Source of the DNA: Bretschneidera sinensis
Lineage: Eukaryota > Streptophyta > Magnoliopsida > Brassicales > Akaniaceae
Reading direction: 5' to 3'
DNA length: 64,000 nt
NCBI GenBank assembly: GCA_023935145.1
Contig: CM043699.1
Coordinates: 147,116,536-147,180,535 of the forward strand
A program made the translations under genes and the position numbers. Positions 1-11,077 of this stretch are shown piece by piece. Below the pieces are notes generated by a model. That model saw only the letters and a program-made list of their open reading frames with translations, had not been told where the DNA came from and made no database searches. Every line of letters starts with the position of its first letter. Position 1 is the stretch's first letter.

Positions 1-30
1 TTTGCTGTCCCATCACAATGGATTAATTAG

Positions 31-199
31 AGACAATTGATGGAGGTTTTTCAAACGTTTGATCGTGAGGGCAACAATTACATCACAGTTACTGAGCTTG
101 TGGGGTCCATGGCTAAAATGAGTTATCCCTTACAAGGAGCTATTGGATATGATCAGAGAGACTTATACGAATTTTCAAAAGACGAACTAGAAATAGGAT
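31..199 (+). pseudogene. Calmodulin-like (CML) EF-hand fragment, copy 1
   Basis: In translation this resembles the third EF-hand of plant calmodulin-like proteins of the CML15/16 type: RQLMEVF, then FDREGNNYITVTEL, then VGSMAKMSYPL. The loop keeps D at position 1 and E at position 12 but has lost acidic residues in between. The reading frame has a stop just upstream and a frameshift after MSYPL, where about 5 nt present in the other copies are missing. Such CML genes are normally intronless and about 150-180 residues long, so this is a broken fragment and not a gene. Family call from motif memory only. Confidence 0.6.
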
Positions 200-1767
200 G
201 ATTTTGATCTTTTAAAAGTTTATATGTTGAGTTAATTTGCAAATTCTATAAACTTTTATATAATTTGTATAAATCTTACTCAATTCCACTAGAATTCATT
301 TATAAATAAGTTATATACTTTTATGGTTAAACTAAATATGAAATCAATTCATTTTTAAATAAACTTCACATCTAATTAGTAAACCAAACACAACAACCTA
401 AGTCACAATTAAATTCCATAAAACTGTGAATTTCATCGTTAAATTACACGTATAAATAGAAATTACAAAAGAATATCACATAAAAACAGAGAACTTTTAA
501 CTTGCAATTGCTAGCCCTTCCTAAGTCACATAGACTTTTCTAATAAAGGCATTTCCCTTTTTCTTCTGGCTTATCCTTTTGCTTTTACTTATATTAACAC
601 ATTATCTATATCACTCGAGTAATAAATGCGGAAGTGAATTTCATCACTAAGTAACGTGTACGAAGAATTTTCATTATAACGCGTTACGTGAACCAAAATA
701 ATAACAACACTTCAAATCATCCTCGATAAGGGAGAAAGAGAGCATATTTGGGAACCAAAAATCATATTAGTAACGCTTCGATCCTGATTTTTTCTTTATT
801 ATTTTTGCCCATGTTTCTTGCACATTTTTCTTCCTTGACAACCACAATGGCTATCACCTTCTGAACCCACTCGACCTCCTCATTCTGTAACAAATACTTT
901 GCCCATACATGTTATGGCTCAGATACTTCACACATAATTTGTTGACATATATTGCTTTTCTATGCTACAAACTTTTCTATATCTTACTGTTCTTTATCAA
1001 TCTTCCCATCTCTCTTTCCAGGGGCAAAGCTACCGGTATTGAGCAATTTCCCTTTAACGTTGTTTGGTTCAAATTATTTAAGTTATTAAGTATATTTTTT
1101 TCCCCATTAGATTTGAATAATAACAGTAACTTTATAATATTTAAGTGTTATGGAAAATTTTCAATAATAATAAACTATTTTACATGGATTCTTCACTTTA
1201 TCCTGTCATACCTGTGATGGATCATCGACACTTGGACAAGAGTTTAGCACTTGGACACTTCAAATTATAGGAAATTTACGGAAAAAATATTAAAAATAGA
1301 CGAGCCCGACACTCAGACACTTACTTGTATCCGACACTTATACCTGAGTCTAGATAACATAGATAAGAAAAGATGTAATGCTTTAATGTGTGTATGCACA
1401 ACTATACAAGTACCATAATCATGAAAAATATGCATGTGTTGCTCAACAGGTATTTTAGAGTATTATCTAATAAAGATAAATTTAACATCATAATTCAAAT
1501 GACATTTAGAAATAATTAACGATAACTCGATCATTGATAAGAAAGAATCTAGATTGACATAACCAATCAAGGCAGAGTTGTTTGCTACTCGATACTTGTA
1601 GGTACTGACAAAAGGTTTCATTGATATTCTGATAACCTAGTGCAATAGTCATTGATGTAAAAATGCCATGTTTTCTATGACTCAATTTCTATTAAATATC
1701 AGATAAGTATCAATTTTGGCGCTAACACAATTCAAGAAGAATTAAATACCGCAAACATGCATCATAG

Positions 1768-1899
1768 AAAGGAAAGGTTTATGAGGTGAATCAGGAAACA
1801 AAGAAAAAGTTCAACCAATGTGTTGATGCCAAAAAAGTGGACGATGACGTCCTTTATTCGGTGGCTCTCAATGGGGTCTGGTTGTTGTCTTGTTGTTGA
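1768..1899 (+). other. Exon-like ORF in tandem unit, copy 1
   Basis: A 43-codon open stretch directly after 'catcatag' (a possible AG acceptor), with GTCTG after AATGG as a possible donor. It is Lys/Asp-rich (KVYEVNQETKKKF, then NQCVDAKKVDDDVLYSVALNG). I do not recognise a family. Compared with the copies at 13400 and 15683, most changes before the putative donor are in third codon positions, which hints at past coding. It may instead be chance. Confidence 0.35.
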
Positions 1900-2274
1900 G
1901 AGAGAAACGCTGGATGGAAGAGTTTCCTTGAGTAGACGGTGGATAAAACCTGCAGTCTCCCAAAATTTTGTATTCCAAGGAGGACCTTCTTGCTCTCAAG
2001 TTAGTGAACACTCTTAAAAAGTTGGGATGGTACAGTTTTAAGAGGTGGAGAGGTATTTTGGGAAAAAGGAGAAAAATGAATAAGCTCTCTTTATTCCTCA
2101 TATAATTTCTCCCTATATTTATTACTCTTTCTCTTTTTACTACAAGATGAGGGCCTATTTATATAGGCGTGGCGTGCTGCTGAATTCCTAAGGTTGAGCA
2201 TTGTTAGACTAAGGTCTCAATGCTTAGAGTCTCACAATGGACGGCTATTGCTACTTCGCGGTATGGTTGTCTTC

Positions 2275-3133
2275 TTTGCTGTCCCATCATAATGGATTAA
2301 TTAGAGACAATTGATGGAGGTTTTTTGATCGTTAATCATGAGGGCAACAATTACATCACGGTTACTGAGCTTGTGGGGTCCATGGCTAAAATAAGTTATC
2401 CCTTATTGTACAAGGAGCTATTGGATATGATTAGAGAGATTTATATGAATTTTCAAAAGGCGAACTAGAAATAGGATGATTTTGATCTTTTTAAAGATTA
2501 TATGTTGAGTTAATTTGTAAATTCTATCAATTTTTATATAATTTGTATAAGTCTTACTCAGTTCCACTAGAATTCATTTATAAATAAGTTATATACTTTT
2601 ATGGTTAAACTAAATATGAAATCAATTCATTTTTAAATAAACTTCACATCAAATTAGTAAACCAAACACAACAACCTAAGACACAATTAAATTCCATAAA
2701 AACTGTGAATTTCATCGTTAAATTACGCGTTTAAATAGAAATTATAAAAGAATATCACATAAAAATAGAGAACTTTTAACTTGCAATTGCTAGCCCTTCC
2801 TAAATCACATGGACTTTTCTAATAAAATTATTTCCCTTTTTCTTTCGGCTTATCCTTTTGCTTTTACTTATATTAACGCATTATCTATATCGCTCGAGTA
2901 ATAAATGCGGAAGTGAATTTCATCACTAAGTTACGTGTACGAAGAATTTTCGTTATAACGTGTTACGTGAACCAAAATAATAACAAAACTTCAAATCATC
3001 CTCGAAAAGGGAGAATGAGAGCATATTTGGGAACCAAAAATCATATCAGTAACGCCTCGATCCTGATTTTTTCTTTATTATTTTTGCCCATGTTTCTTGC
3101 ACATTTTTCTTCCTTGACAACCACAATGGCTAT
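2275..3133. repeat. 2.28 kb tandem repeat unit, copy 2, left part
   Basis: Collinear with copy 1 from its first base up to the 'accacaatggctat' landmark. There it is interrupted by element 1, whose target-site copy is gctat (3129-3133). The rest of this copy resumes at 12494. Confidence 0.9.
2304..2470 (+). pseudogene. Calmodulin-like EF-hand fragment, copy 2
   Basis: Same fragment as at 31-199, in the second tandem unit, with in-frame stops upstream. The EF-hand loop is followed by YKELLDMIR-like sequence corresponding to the start of the next CML helix, then degenerates. Confidence 0.6.
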
Positions 3134-3266
3134 TGATGAGTAGAAATTTACACTAGCAAGTGCACTAATCGTTCAAGTAATAAAATGATGAGTAAATATC
3201 GTTCCTAACGAGGACTGAACAAGTACTACAGAAATTATGACTCAACTCTTACTGTTATTTGAACAA
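3134..3266 (-). repeat. Element 1 3' LTR remnant
   Basis: Only about 133 bp match the LTR at 11078-11210 (three mismatches). Beyond 3266 the sequence is unrelated to the LTR and looks like internal 3' noncoding DNA, so a deletion removed most of this LTR together with the adjacent polypurine tract. Confidence 0.85.
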
Positions 3267-4689
3267 CTTTATAAACTTAATCATTTCGCCACTCTGATCG
3301 GTTTATGCAAGCAGGTAGGATAATGCCAATCTTTCAAAGTCCATAAGCTTGCTTTTCACACCACTCTCCACTAATGTAGGCCATGACAATACCCGAGATC
3401 ACCAGGACTTTATTCAGCTTATAACTTTGGCTAAGGTTAAAGTATGGTAAAAGATTGATTTGAGACTCACATCACCTTAAGCACATCAACCAATAACAAT
3501 TTTATTTCAAACTTTCCCTTAGTTATCATGGAATACTTCCAATACTTTTGCTGTTGTCACATCTTCTTCTTATTTTCTTCTTTTTTTTTTCTTTCGTTTT
3601 CATATGCTTGTACTATAGTAGCACTAGTCTTTATTTCCGTGTGCATTATTGAAACCATAACATAACATGTACACAACGATCAAACATGGCTTTGCCAGCT
3701 GCCTGTGATAGGCAGAATACAACTTGATCAAATAGTTCGTGTGGTACACTTTTTAACTTCGATCTTTCCCTTGGTCACTCTCAATGGAAAATATTTGGTA
3801 CTTAACACAGCCAAGTCGAAGACCGCTTTCTCTTGCTCAATCCTCTGCCACCATTTAAGAGAATAGTCCATTCATTAATTGATGTGCTTACAGGTGAAAG
3901 GTAGAGTTATAGCAATTTTTTTTTTATGTTTTTTTTTCTTTGAAAAAGAAATAGGTTAGATGATCAGGTGACAAAACAATAGATATCCAAGCTCAAAAGG
4001 GGAAAACTAAAGATAATCACATATCAAGGGTTGGCTAGAAAGGCTCAAACTTTCCAAACATGGCCTGGATCCTTTCTTTGGTATAGTACTACCTAGGATT
4101 TCGCCTCGAGTGGTCTTCAAACAAGTTCTAGAGTCTAAGAGATCACAAGAACTATATTGCTCACATAAACGTTCTCCGAAACAACAAGACACAAAGTGCT
4201 TAGGTGTAAGTGCTCATTGTGTTCAAAGAGTTCGATGTAAAATAAATCCAATAACAAATTCAAGCACACAGACAAACACAACATTTTTCAAATTTTCAAT
4301 GGCTATAATCAAGTCAATCTATTTCTCATCATTGGCAGAATCAAAATCAAACAACAGAAAACACTCAGATAAAACAAACAGAAAAATAACTAGAAACATG
4401 AGCAGCGCACAACACTAAGATAAAGTTCCCACCCCCAAACTGGAATGATACATTGTCTGCAATGTATAAAATTTGAATTATAAAGTAAGAGAATGGAACT
4501 CCCCGTATTAGTCGGAGGCCGAATCAATCGTCTTTGTCAATGTCCTCATCCTCTGGATCATTGCGATTATCGGGATATGGTGGTAGTGGAGGAAGCTGCT
4601 GTGAGTCGATGCCCAAATGATTGGAAAAAATCCTCATCATCTGGTCATTGGTTTGAAAACAACCTGGAACGTAGGATGCCTGCTGCTGA
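3267..4689 (-). other. Element 1 3' noncoding region
   Basis: No coding sequence that I can support. Contains a long T-rich stretch (3570-3600, 3915-3945) and the end of the ORF3 region. It is part of element 1, between ORF3 and the truncated 3' LTR. Confidence 0.6.
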
Positions 4690-5220
4690 CTTCATTGCCG
4701 AAGCTCATGAAGCTCCGTCTCAACCATTGTCAGACGATAAAAAAATGATATATTCCATTGTTGGCGTGCTAGAGGAGGCTGTGAGGAAGAGGCGCCTGGG
4801 CTTGGTGCTTCTTCTATATCCGTGATCCGATAGATAGTCCTGAGATCCAACGGATGCATTGGCTGTTTGATTTGTTCTCTCGCAGTCCAGGTAACGCCAC
4901 TCAATCCATAAAGTGCTGTTATCAAAGATGGGAAATACAACCCGCACTGATCGAATTTGCACTGTATAGAATGCTGTTCTGGATAACGCGTCCTACATCA
5001 ATACTCAATCCTTGGTAGATGGCGAATAAAAGGATTGCTCTGTCTTTTGTGACATCACTTAAATGGGTCATCGAAAGCAAACGAGCGCCCACAAAGTAAT
5101 GCCAAGCTTTTGCGGTCCTATCCATTGCACTTGATGGAAACGAGGTCCGCTCACCACCGGACAATTTCCATTGTGTCTCAACTTTGCAAAGAACCCGTGA
5201 TTATGTGTTACGATGGAAAA
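4690..5220 (-). pseudogene. Element 1 ORF3 (Athila extra ORF, 'putative plant transposon protein' type)
   Basis: Downstream of integrase, minus-strand pieces read AKAWHYFVGARLLSMTHLSD, VTKDRAILLFAIYQGLSIDV and VGRVIQNSIL, then in another frame MYFPSLITALYGLSGVTW. This phrase order is typical of the extra ORF found after pol in Athila elements and often labelled putative plant transposon protein. Its role is unknown (historically called env-like). At least one frameshift (near 4940) breaks it. The leader before it (5320-5545) holds the element's GC-rich motif cluster. Confidence 0.65.
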
Positions 5221-5319
5221 GAAAAGTGAAATTTTGGTGTTTTGGAGAGGGAGAGCAGCTGGAATTCTAATGTTGGAGTGCCCTAACTGTGGAAGAGCTG
5301 TGCATTTGAATCTCAATTT

Positions 5320-5545
5320 ACGACTTGGCGCTGCAGCTTCCACTTTCCAGCGCTATAGCACTGGATTTCTGGGCAGATTGCACGTGCGTGAGTGCAGAAA
5401 CAGCTTGTGGGTGCAGGTCCTGGCGCTGCAACACCAACATTGCGAGGCTGCAGCACTGAATCTCTGACTTGGACAGCGTGGAGGGTAAGGACCTGGTGCT
5501 GCAGTGCCAAAAATGTGAGGCTGCAGCGCTGAATATCTATCCTAA
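5320..5545. repeat. GGCGCTGCAGC motif cluster in ORF3 leader of element 1
   Basis: Six variants of the same near-palindrome seen in this element's LTR: ttggcgctgcagc (about 5326), ccagcgctatagcactgg (5347), cctggcgctgcaacacc (about 5418), gaggctgcagcactg (5444), cctggtgctgcagtgcc (about 5490), gaggctgcagcgctg (about 5517). Confidence 0.6.
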
Positions 5546-5729
5546 CTCCAAGTCAACCTGAAAATAAACCAAGAATACACACTGTAAGGCCATAAAAATT
5601 GAAATAACAGATAAATTAAACAAAACAAAAAAATTGAAACACAAAAAATAACTTCAAAAGGCAAGAAAAATGAAAAGGAAGAACCAAAATGGTAGTTCTA
5701 ATTTATAGTCTTTAGCTTGACTTTTGGAT

Positions 5730-7079
5730 TCATGGCTCTTGGAGAATGGTGGTGGACGATTGAGGGTCAAAATTCTCCATAATGTAGTGCTTCAATCGGT
5801 GCCCATTAACCTTGAATGTCTTATTGTTTTTCTCATGTCGAACCTCAATAACACCAAAAGGTGAGACACTGATCACGGTATATGGTCCAGTCCATCGAGA
5901 TTTCAGTTTTCCCGGAAATAGACGAAGTCGACTATTGTACAGAAGAACTTGTTGCCCTGGAACAAATTCTTTCCTCGAGATGTGTCGATCATGCCATTTT
6001 TTTTGTTTTTTCCTTGTACAGCTTTGCATTCTCATATGCTCCTAGTTTAAGTTCTTCCAATTCATCAAGCTGCAACAAACGCTTTTGTCCTGCAAGGGTT
6101 AAATCAAAATTCAAGAATTTGGTGGCCCAGTATGCTTTATGCTCGAGTTCGACAGGAAGGTGACAGGTTTTACCAAAAACCAGCCTATATGGTGACATTC
6201 CTATGGGTGTTTTGAAAGCCGTTCTATATGCCCACAAGTCATCATCTAATTTAAGAGCCCACTCTTTCCTAAAAGTATTCACGGTTTTTTCTAAAATTCG
6301 TTTCACCTCCCGATTTGAAACTTCTACCTGACCGCTTGTTTGTGCATGGTATGAGGTGCCGAGTTTGTGAGTCACTCCATATTTTCTTAAGAAGGTTCTA
6401 AATTGACGATTGTCAAAATGTTTACCTCGATCACTAATTATTGTCCTAGAAGTTCCGAACCACATAAAGATGTTTTTCTTGAGGAATTGGAGAACTACTT
6501 TGGCATCATTAGTGCGGGTTGCTATGACTTCTACCCATTTAGACACATAATCAACAACAACTAGAACATACTGGTTTGACAAGGATGCAGGATAGGGTCC
6601 CATGAAATCAATGCCCTAAACGTCAAATATTTCGCAAACAAGAATATTGTTTAAAGGCATTTCATTCCGTTTAGAGATGTTACCAATTCGTTGACACCTA
6701 TCACATGAGGTGACGTAAGCCTGGGCATCCTTAAACAAAGTCGGCCAATAGAAACCTGATTGCAATACCTTTGCTGCTGTTCGGTTTGCATCGAAATGTC
6801 CTCCAGCTTCTCTGTCATAGTAGTGATACAGAATATTGTTAAACTCATGCTCCGACACACATCTGCGAATTACCTGGTATGCACATAATTTGTATAGATG
6901 CAGATCCTCCCAAAAATAATGCTTCATGTTAGACAAAAATTTATTTCTTTGTTGATAAGTGAAGTGCCTTAGGATCGAGTTTCCTACAAGGTAATTGGCG
7001 AAATCAGCAAACCATGGTGTCTCAGATACTAATAAAATAGAATCAAACGACGAAATAGAAAATATTTTCTCATCCGAAA
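5730..7079 (-). pseudogene. Element 1 integrase, one in-frame stop plus C-terminal shift
   Basis: Integrase inserts the cDNA into host DNA. The zinc-binding part ends with [11 protein letters not shown]. The catalytic core has GIDFMGPYP (first Asp), [11 protein letters not shown] (second Asp) and [16 protein letters not shown] (Glu), so all DDE residues remain. An amber stop interrupts the core just before GIDFMGP (about 6615). A second stop and frame change near 5989 separates the C-terminal ORF (6035-5730) with [29 protein letters not shown] and FKVNGHRLKHY, the usual Athila integrase tail. Confidence 0.92.
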
Positions 7080-8385
7080 ATTCTTCGTTGATGCTGATGT
7101 TGGTCTCTTCTGATTTTTTGAGCCTTGATAAGTGGTCTGCTACTTGATTGTCAGTCCCCTTCTTATCTTTGATTTCTAAATCAAATTCTTGAAGAAGGAG
7201 AATCCACCTCAACAGTCTTGGTTTTGCGTCCTTTTTCGCTAAAAGATACTTTAAGGCTACATGGTCAGTATAAACAGTAACTTTTGATCCAATAAGATAG
7301 GATCAAAATTTATCAAATGCAAATACAACAGCTAAAAGTTTTTTCTCGATGGTAGCATAGTTCAGTTGGGGTCCGATAAGAGTGCGGCTTGCATAATAAA
7401 TTGTCTTGAAGACCTTATCTATTCTTTGACCAAGCACTGCTCCAACTGCGGTGTCACTGGCATCACACATTAATTCAAACGGGAGGCTCCAATCTGGGGT
7501 GACTACAACAGGGGTGGTCACCAATTTATCCTTTAATATAGCAAATGCCTGCAAACAATCATCAGAGAAGTTAAACTTCACATCTTTTACAAGAAGATTA
7601 GAAAGAGGTTTAGAGATTTTTGAAAAATCCTTAATGAATCTCCTGTAAAATCCTGCATGCCCCAGGAAACTTCTGATGGCTTTGACTGAAGTGGGAGGTG
7701 GGAGTTGTTCGATCACATCCACTTTAGTTTTGTCAACTTCAATACCCCTCGATGATATTTTGTGCCCCAACACTATCCTTTCCTGGACCATGAAATGACA
7801 TTTCTCCCAATTTAGTACGAGGTTCATCTCTTCGCATCGCTGCAAAACTAAAAAGAGATTATGAAGGCAATCATCAAAGGTTAGACCAAATAGTGTAAAA
7901 TCATCCATGAAGATCTCTAAAAAAATTTCAGTCATATCAGAAAAAATTGCCAACATGTAACGTTGAAAAGTTGATGGTGCGTTACAAAGACCGAAGTGCA
8001 TCCTCCTATATGCAAACGTGCCATAAGGACATGTAAATTTCGTCTTTTCTTGGTCTTTGGGTGTTATGGGGATTTGATTCTATCCCGAGTATCCATCAAA
8101 CAAACAATAGAACTTGTGACCTGCCAATCTTTCCAACATTTGATCAATAAAAGGTAGAAAATGATCTTTTCTTGTGGCGTCATTCAATTTTCTATAGTCA
8201 ATACAAACCCGCCAACCTGTCACAGTTATGGTGGGTATCAATTCATTGTTATTGTTTTTCACAATAGTGATCCCACATTTCTTTGGTATTACTTGTACCG
8301 GGCTGGTCCAAGCACTATCAGAAATTGGATAAATAATACTTGCATCAAGCAGCTTGACCACTTCTTTCTTAATGACCTCCTGCAT
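7080..8385 (-). pseudogene. Element 1 reverse transcriptase / RNase H, with stops
   Basis: RT copies element RNA into DNA and RNase H removes the RNA. Visible RT motifs: WTSPVQVIPKK, WRVCIDYRKLNDATRKDHF, FYCLFDGYSG, MHFGLCNAPSTFQRYM and the catalytic box IFMDDFTLFG, followed by LGHKISSRGIEVDKTKV and FLGHAGFYRRFIKDFSK. RNase H begins at ELMCDASDTAVGAVLGQ and continues through [19 protein letters not shown] to [11 protein letters not shown]. Two in-frame stops break it, one after FDGYSG (about 8079) and one after VVFAFDKF (about 7302). Confidence 0.92.
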
Positions 8386-8409
8386 TGCTGGATTTAAGCG
8401 TCGCTGTGG

Positions 8410-9835
8410 CTAAATAGTAGGCTTGATCATGAGAATTTTGTGAGTACAAATGGAAGGGCTAATTCCCTTGATATCCGTTATTGTCCATCCCAAAGCCTTT
8501 TTGTGCCTTCTCAAGACTTCCAACAAGCGTTCTTCCATTTTACATGTCAATGAAGAGGATATTATAACCGGGAAAATATTTTTCTCTAGATAAACATATT
8601 TCAAATGATCAGGTAAAGTTTTTAATTCAAGGGTTATTATTGGTTCTTCTGGTACTTCTTTTCCCATTTCAGCTTCCAAATTCCTTGCTTCTTCTTGGAT
8701 GACAAGTTCTTCAGTGGTGGTAGTTCCAGATTCCATGATGCATCTTTCCAAAGTATCTTCATTTAATGTCTTCTCTTGAAACTCTTCAATGAGGTCATCA
8801 ACAACATCAGCATGAAAACAAGAAGAAGTAGATACATCAGATGGATATTTCATGATTTTATACATATCAAAAACTACTTGTTCATTATTAACTCTCAAAA
8901 TCAATTTCCCTTGTTGTACATCAATCAGGGCTCTTCCTGTAGCAAGGAATGAACATTCGAGTATAAGAGGTACCTCTTGATCCTCTTCCATGTCAAGAAC
9001 AATGAAGTCTATAGGGAATATAAATTTATCAACTTTTACCAGTACATCTTCTATAATTTCCCGTGGTCTCTTAATAGATCGATCAGCTAATTGCAATGAC
9101 ACTGTTGTTGTTTTGACTTCTCCTAATCCAAGTTTCCTGAAAATTGAAAGAAGCATAAGATTAATACTGGCACCAAGGTCACATAAAGCTTTATCAAAAA
9201 AATGAATTTCCCAAAGTGCAAGGTATAGTAAAACTCCCTGGATCTTTCAATTTTGGAGGTAGCTTGTTTTGCAGTATAGCGCTGCACTCTTCAATCAACA
9301 TTACCGTTCCATGTTCCTCTAGCTTCCGTTTATTAGACAAAATTTCTTTCAAAAATTTAGTGTAGCTAGGCATCTGTGCTAATGCCTCTGCAAATGGTAT
9401 GTTAATATGCAACTTCTTGAAAATCTCTAAAAATTTTGAGAATTGTTTGTCTAATTTTTTTGTTTTTTGGATTTTCTGAGGATAAGGAAGAGGTGGCATA
9501 TATTTAGTTTCAGAGTTAGAATCAATCAAACCTTTACTAGTTGACTTCTTTATTGAAACTCGTTTTTCCTCTTGCTCAGTCTCTTCTTTCTCGCCAACTT
9601 GCTGAGTAATTTCCTTAGGTTGTAGCTCTTCCAATTGTGTGCCGCTCCTTAGTGTTATGGCCTTGACATCCTCCTTAGGATTCTTTTCTGTGTTGCTCGG
9701 GAGGGAACCTTGTGCACATCCAAAAATTATGGTTGCTAGTTGACCGACCTGAACTTCCAGGTTTTTGATAGATGCTTCTTGATTTTGGAATCTAGTTTCT
9801 GCTGTACTTAAGAATTTGGCCATCATATCCTCCAA
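8410..9835 (-). pseudogene. Element 1 gag C-terminus / aspartic protease region, frameshifted
   Basis: The first ORF (9835-9194) has a coiled-coil-like opening (QNQEASIKNLEVQVGQLA) and the conserved block AITLRSGTQLEE, then INIPFAEALAQMPSYTKFLK and KLPPKLKDPGSFTIPC. A run of seven T residues near 9195 coincides with a one-base frame change. The next frame carries the protease active-site motif DLGASINLM and the flap/fold segment LQLADRSIKRPR...DFIVLDMEED. This order is usual for Athila. It ends before the RT block at 8409. Confidence 0.82.
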
Positions 9836-9839
9836 GTTG

Positions 9840-10952
9840 GGCTTTTTTCTTGATGAGGGTATTCAGGATGATGTTGCTTCGCATTGCTTTGATTCCACGA
9901 GAAGTTCAGATGATTCCTCCATCCCGGATTATATGAGTTGCAGTATGGATTATTCTACCTGTGAAAATTTGAAACAAAATTAGCTTGTTCAGCAGATAAA
10001 TTATATGCAAACTGATTACCTGCTTGGCAATTACTGCTGTGATGACCACTACCACCACACAATTCACATATTGTATGTGAGTTGGGACTAAGTCCATTAA
10101 TCTTCTTGTTTAGAGTCTCTAGTTATGCTGCTAGAGCTGTAACAGCATCTACATTGTGCAATCCTGAGGCTCTGTTGACAGGTAACCTTTCAATTGGCCA
10201 TTGATAAGAGTTTGTGGCCATTTCTTTTAGTAATTCAATGGCTGCTTCTGGAGTTTTTCTCATGATAGTGCCACCTGCAGCTGCATCAATCATGTTGCGG
10301 GTTATACTAGTTAAACCGTTATAAAAAGTTTGTACCTGCATCAAGTGGGCAGCTCGTGATGAGGACATCTTCTCAAAAGGTCTTTAAAACGTTCCCATGC
10401 CTCATAGAGTGACTCCCGATCGACCTGCAAGAACATAGTAATTTCATTATGTAACTTTGCAGTTTTTACAGGAGGAAAGTATTTCCCTAAAAGTTTATGT
10501 GCCAATTCTGCCCATGTTGTTATGGATCCAGCAGGCAAAGAAGTCAACCAGCTTTTTGCTTTATCCCTCAATGAAAATGGGAAAAGCCTTAAACGAATTG
10601 CATCCTCCGATACTCCGTTATGCTTGAATGTGTCACAAATTTCAAAGAAATTAGTCAAGTGAACATTTGGATCTTCTTGCGATAGGCCCCCAAATTGTAC
10701 TGAATGTTGAATCATTTGAATGATGGCAGACTTAATTTCAAAATTGTTCGCTTGTATAGGTGGTCGCCGAATGCTAGACTCAACACCATCCATCTTTGGC
10801 ATGGTATAATCCCACAGTGCACGTTGCACCTCTGCATTGTTTCCTTCTGCCATTGTGTCAACTGTTACTGGTGTTACTCTTCTTAAAGCGTGAAAAGTGC
10901 GCTCAATCTCTGGATTCAGTTCTGCAAGTATTCTCCCATTAGTACGTGTCAT
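9840..10952 (-). pseudogene. Element 1 gag (capsid/nucleocapsid), frameshifted
   Basis: Structural Gag of an Athila-type element. From the Met at 10952 the frame covers the capsid-like region with the family phrases NNFEIKSAIIQMIQHSVQFGG, GVSEDAIRLRLFPFSLRDKA, SWLTSLPAGSITTW and YEAWERFKDLLRRCPHH. A frameshift near 10345-10368 leads into LMQVQTFYNGLT..., which runs to a stop at 10123. Downstream, the knuckle CELCGGSGHHSSNC (10027-10068) fits C-x2-C-x4-H-x4-C, followed by another stop near 9955. It would coat element RNA in virus-like particles but is not translatable as one protein here. Confidence 0.85.
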
Positions 10953-11054
10953 GCACTAGTGACGAAAACCCTGCAAAATAGACTTAAAAAACCAAATTAA
11001 TAAACTCTCAAATTAACTAGTAGAATCACAATAAATGTAATATATTATTTCAGT

Positions 11055-11071
11055 CCTCAGCAACGGCGCCA
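11055..11071 (-). other. Primer binding site of element 1
   Basis: On the minus strand TGGCGCCGTTGCTGAGG, six bases inside the 5' LTR. The TGGCGCCGTTGCCGGGG-type PBS is common in plant Athila elements. Confidence 0.8.
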
Positions 11072-11077
11072 AAAACT

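Larger units (their letters stand above)
1..2274. repeat. 2.28 kb tandem repeat unit, copy 1
   Basis: The sequence at 1 (tttgctgtcccatca...) recurs at 2275, 13912 and 16195, so this is one full period of a head-to-tail repeat of about 2.28 kb. The array probably continues left of the window. Landmarks in order: an EF-hand gene fragment, an AT-rich spacer, a hydrophobic short ORF, a block rich in 'gacactt' phrases near 1225-1340, an exon-like ORF near 1768, and a TATA-like 'tttatatagg' near 2157. Copies differ by scattered substitutions and small indels. Copy 1 lacks about 5 nt in the EF-hand fragment relative to the others. Confidence 0.9.

Noticed and set aside
909..1217. 102-codon hydrophobic ORF in tandem-repeat copy 1 (and 14826-15026 in copy 3)
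   Set aside because: Phe/Leu/Ile-rich translation of AT-rich DNA; the frame is not kept in copy 2.
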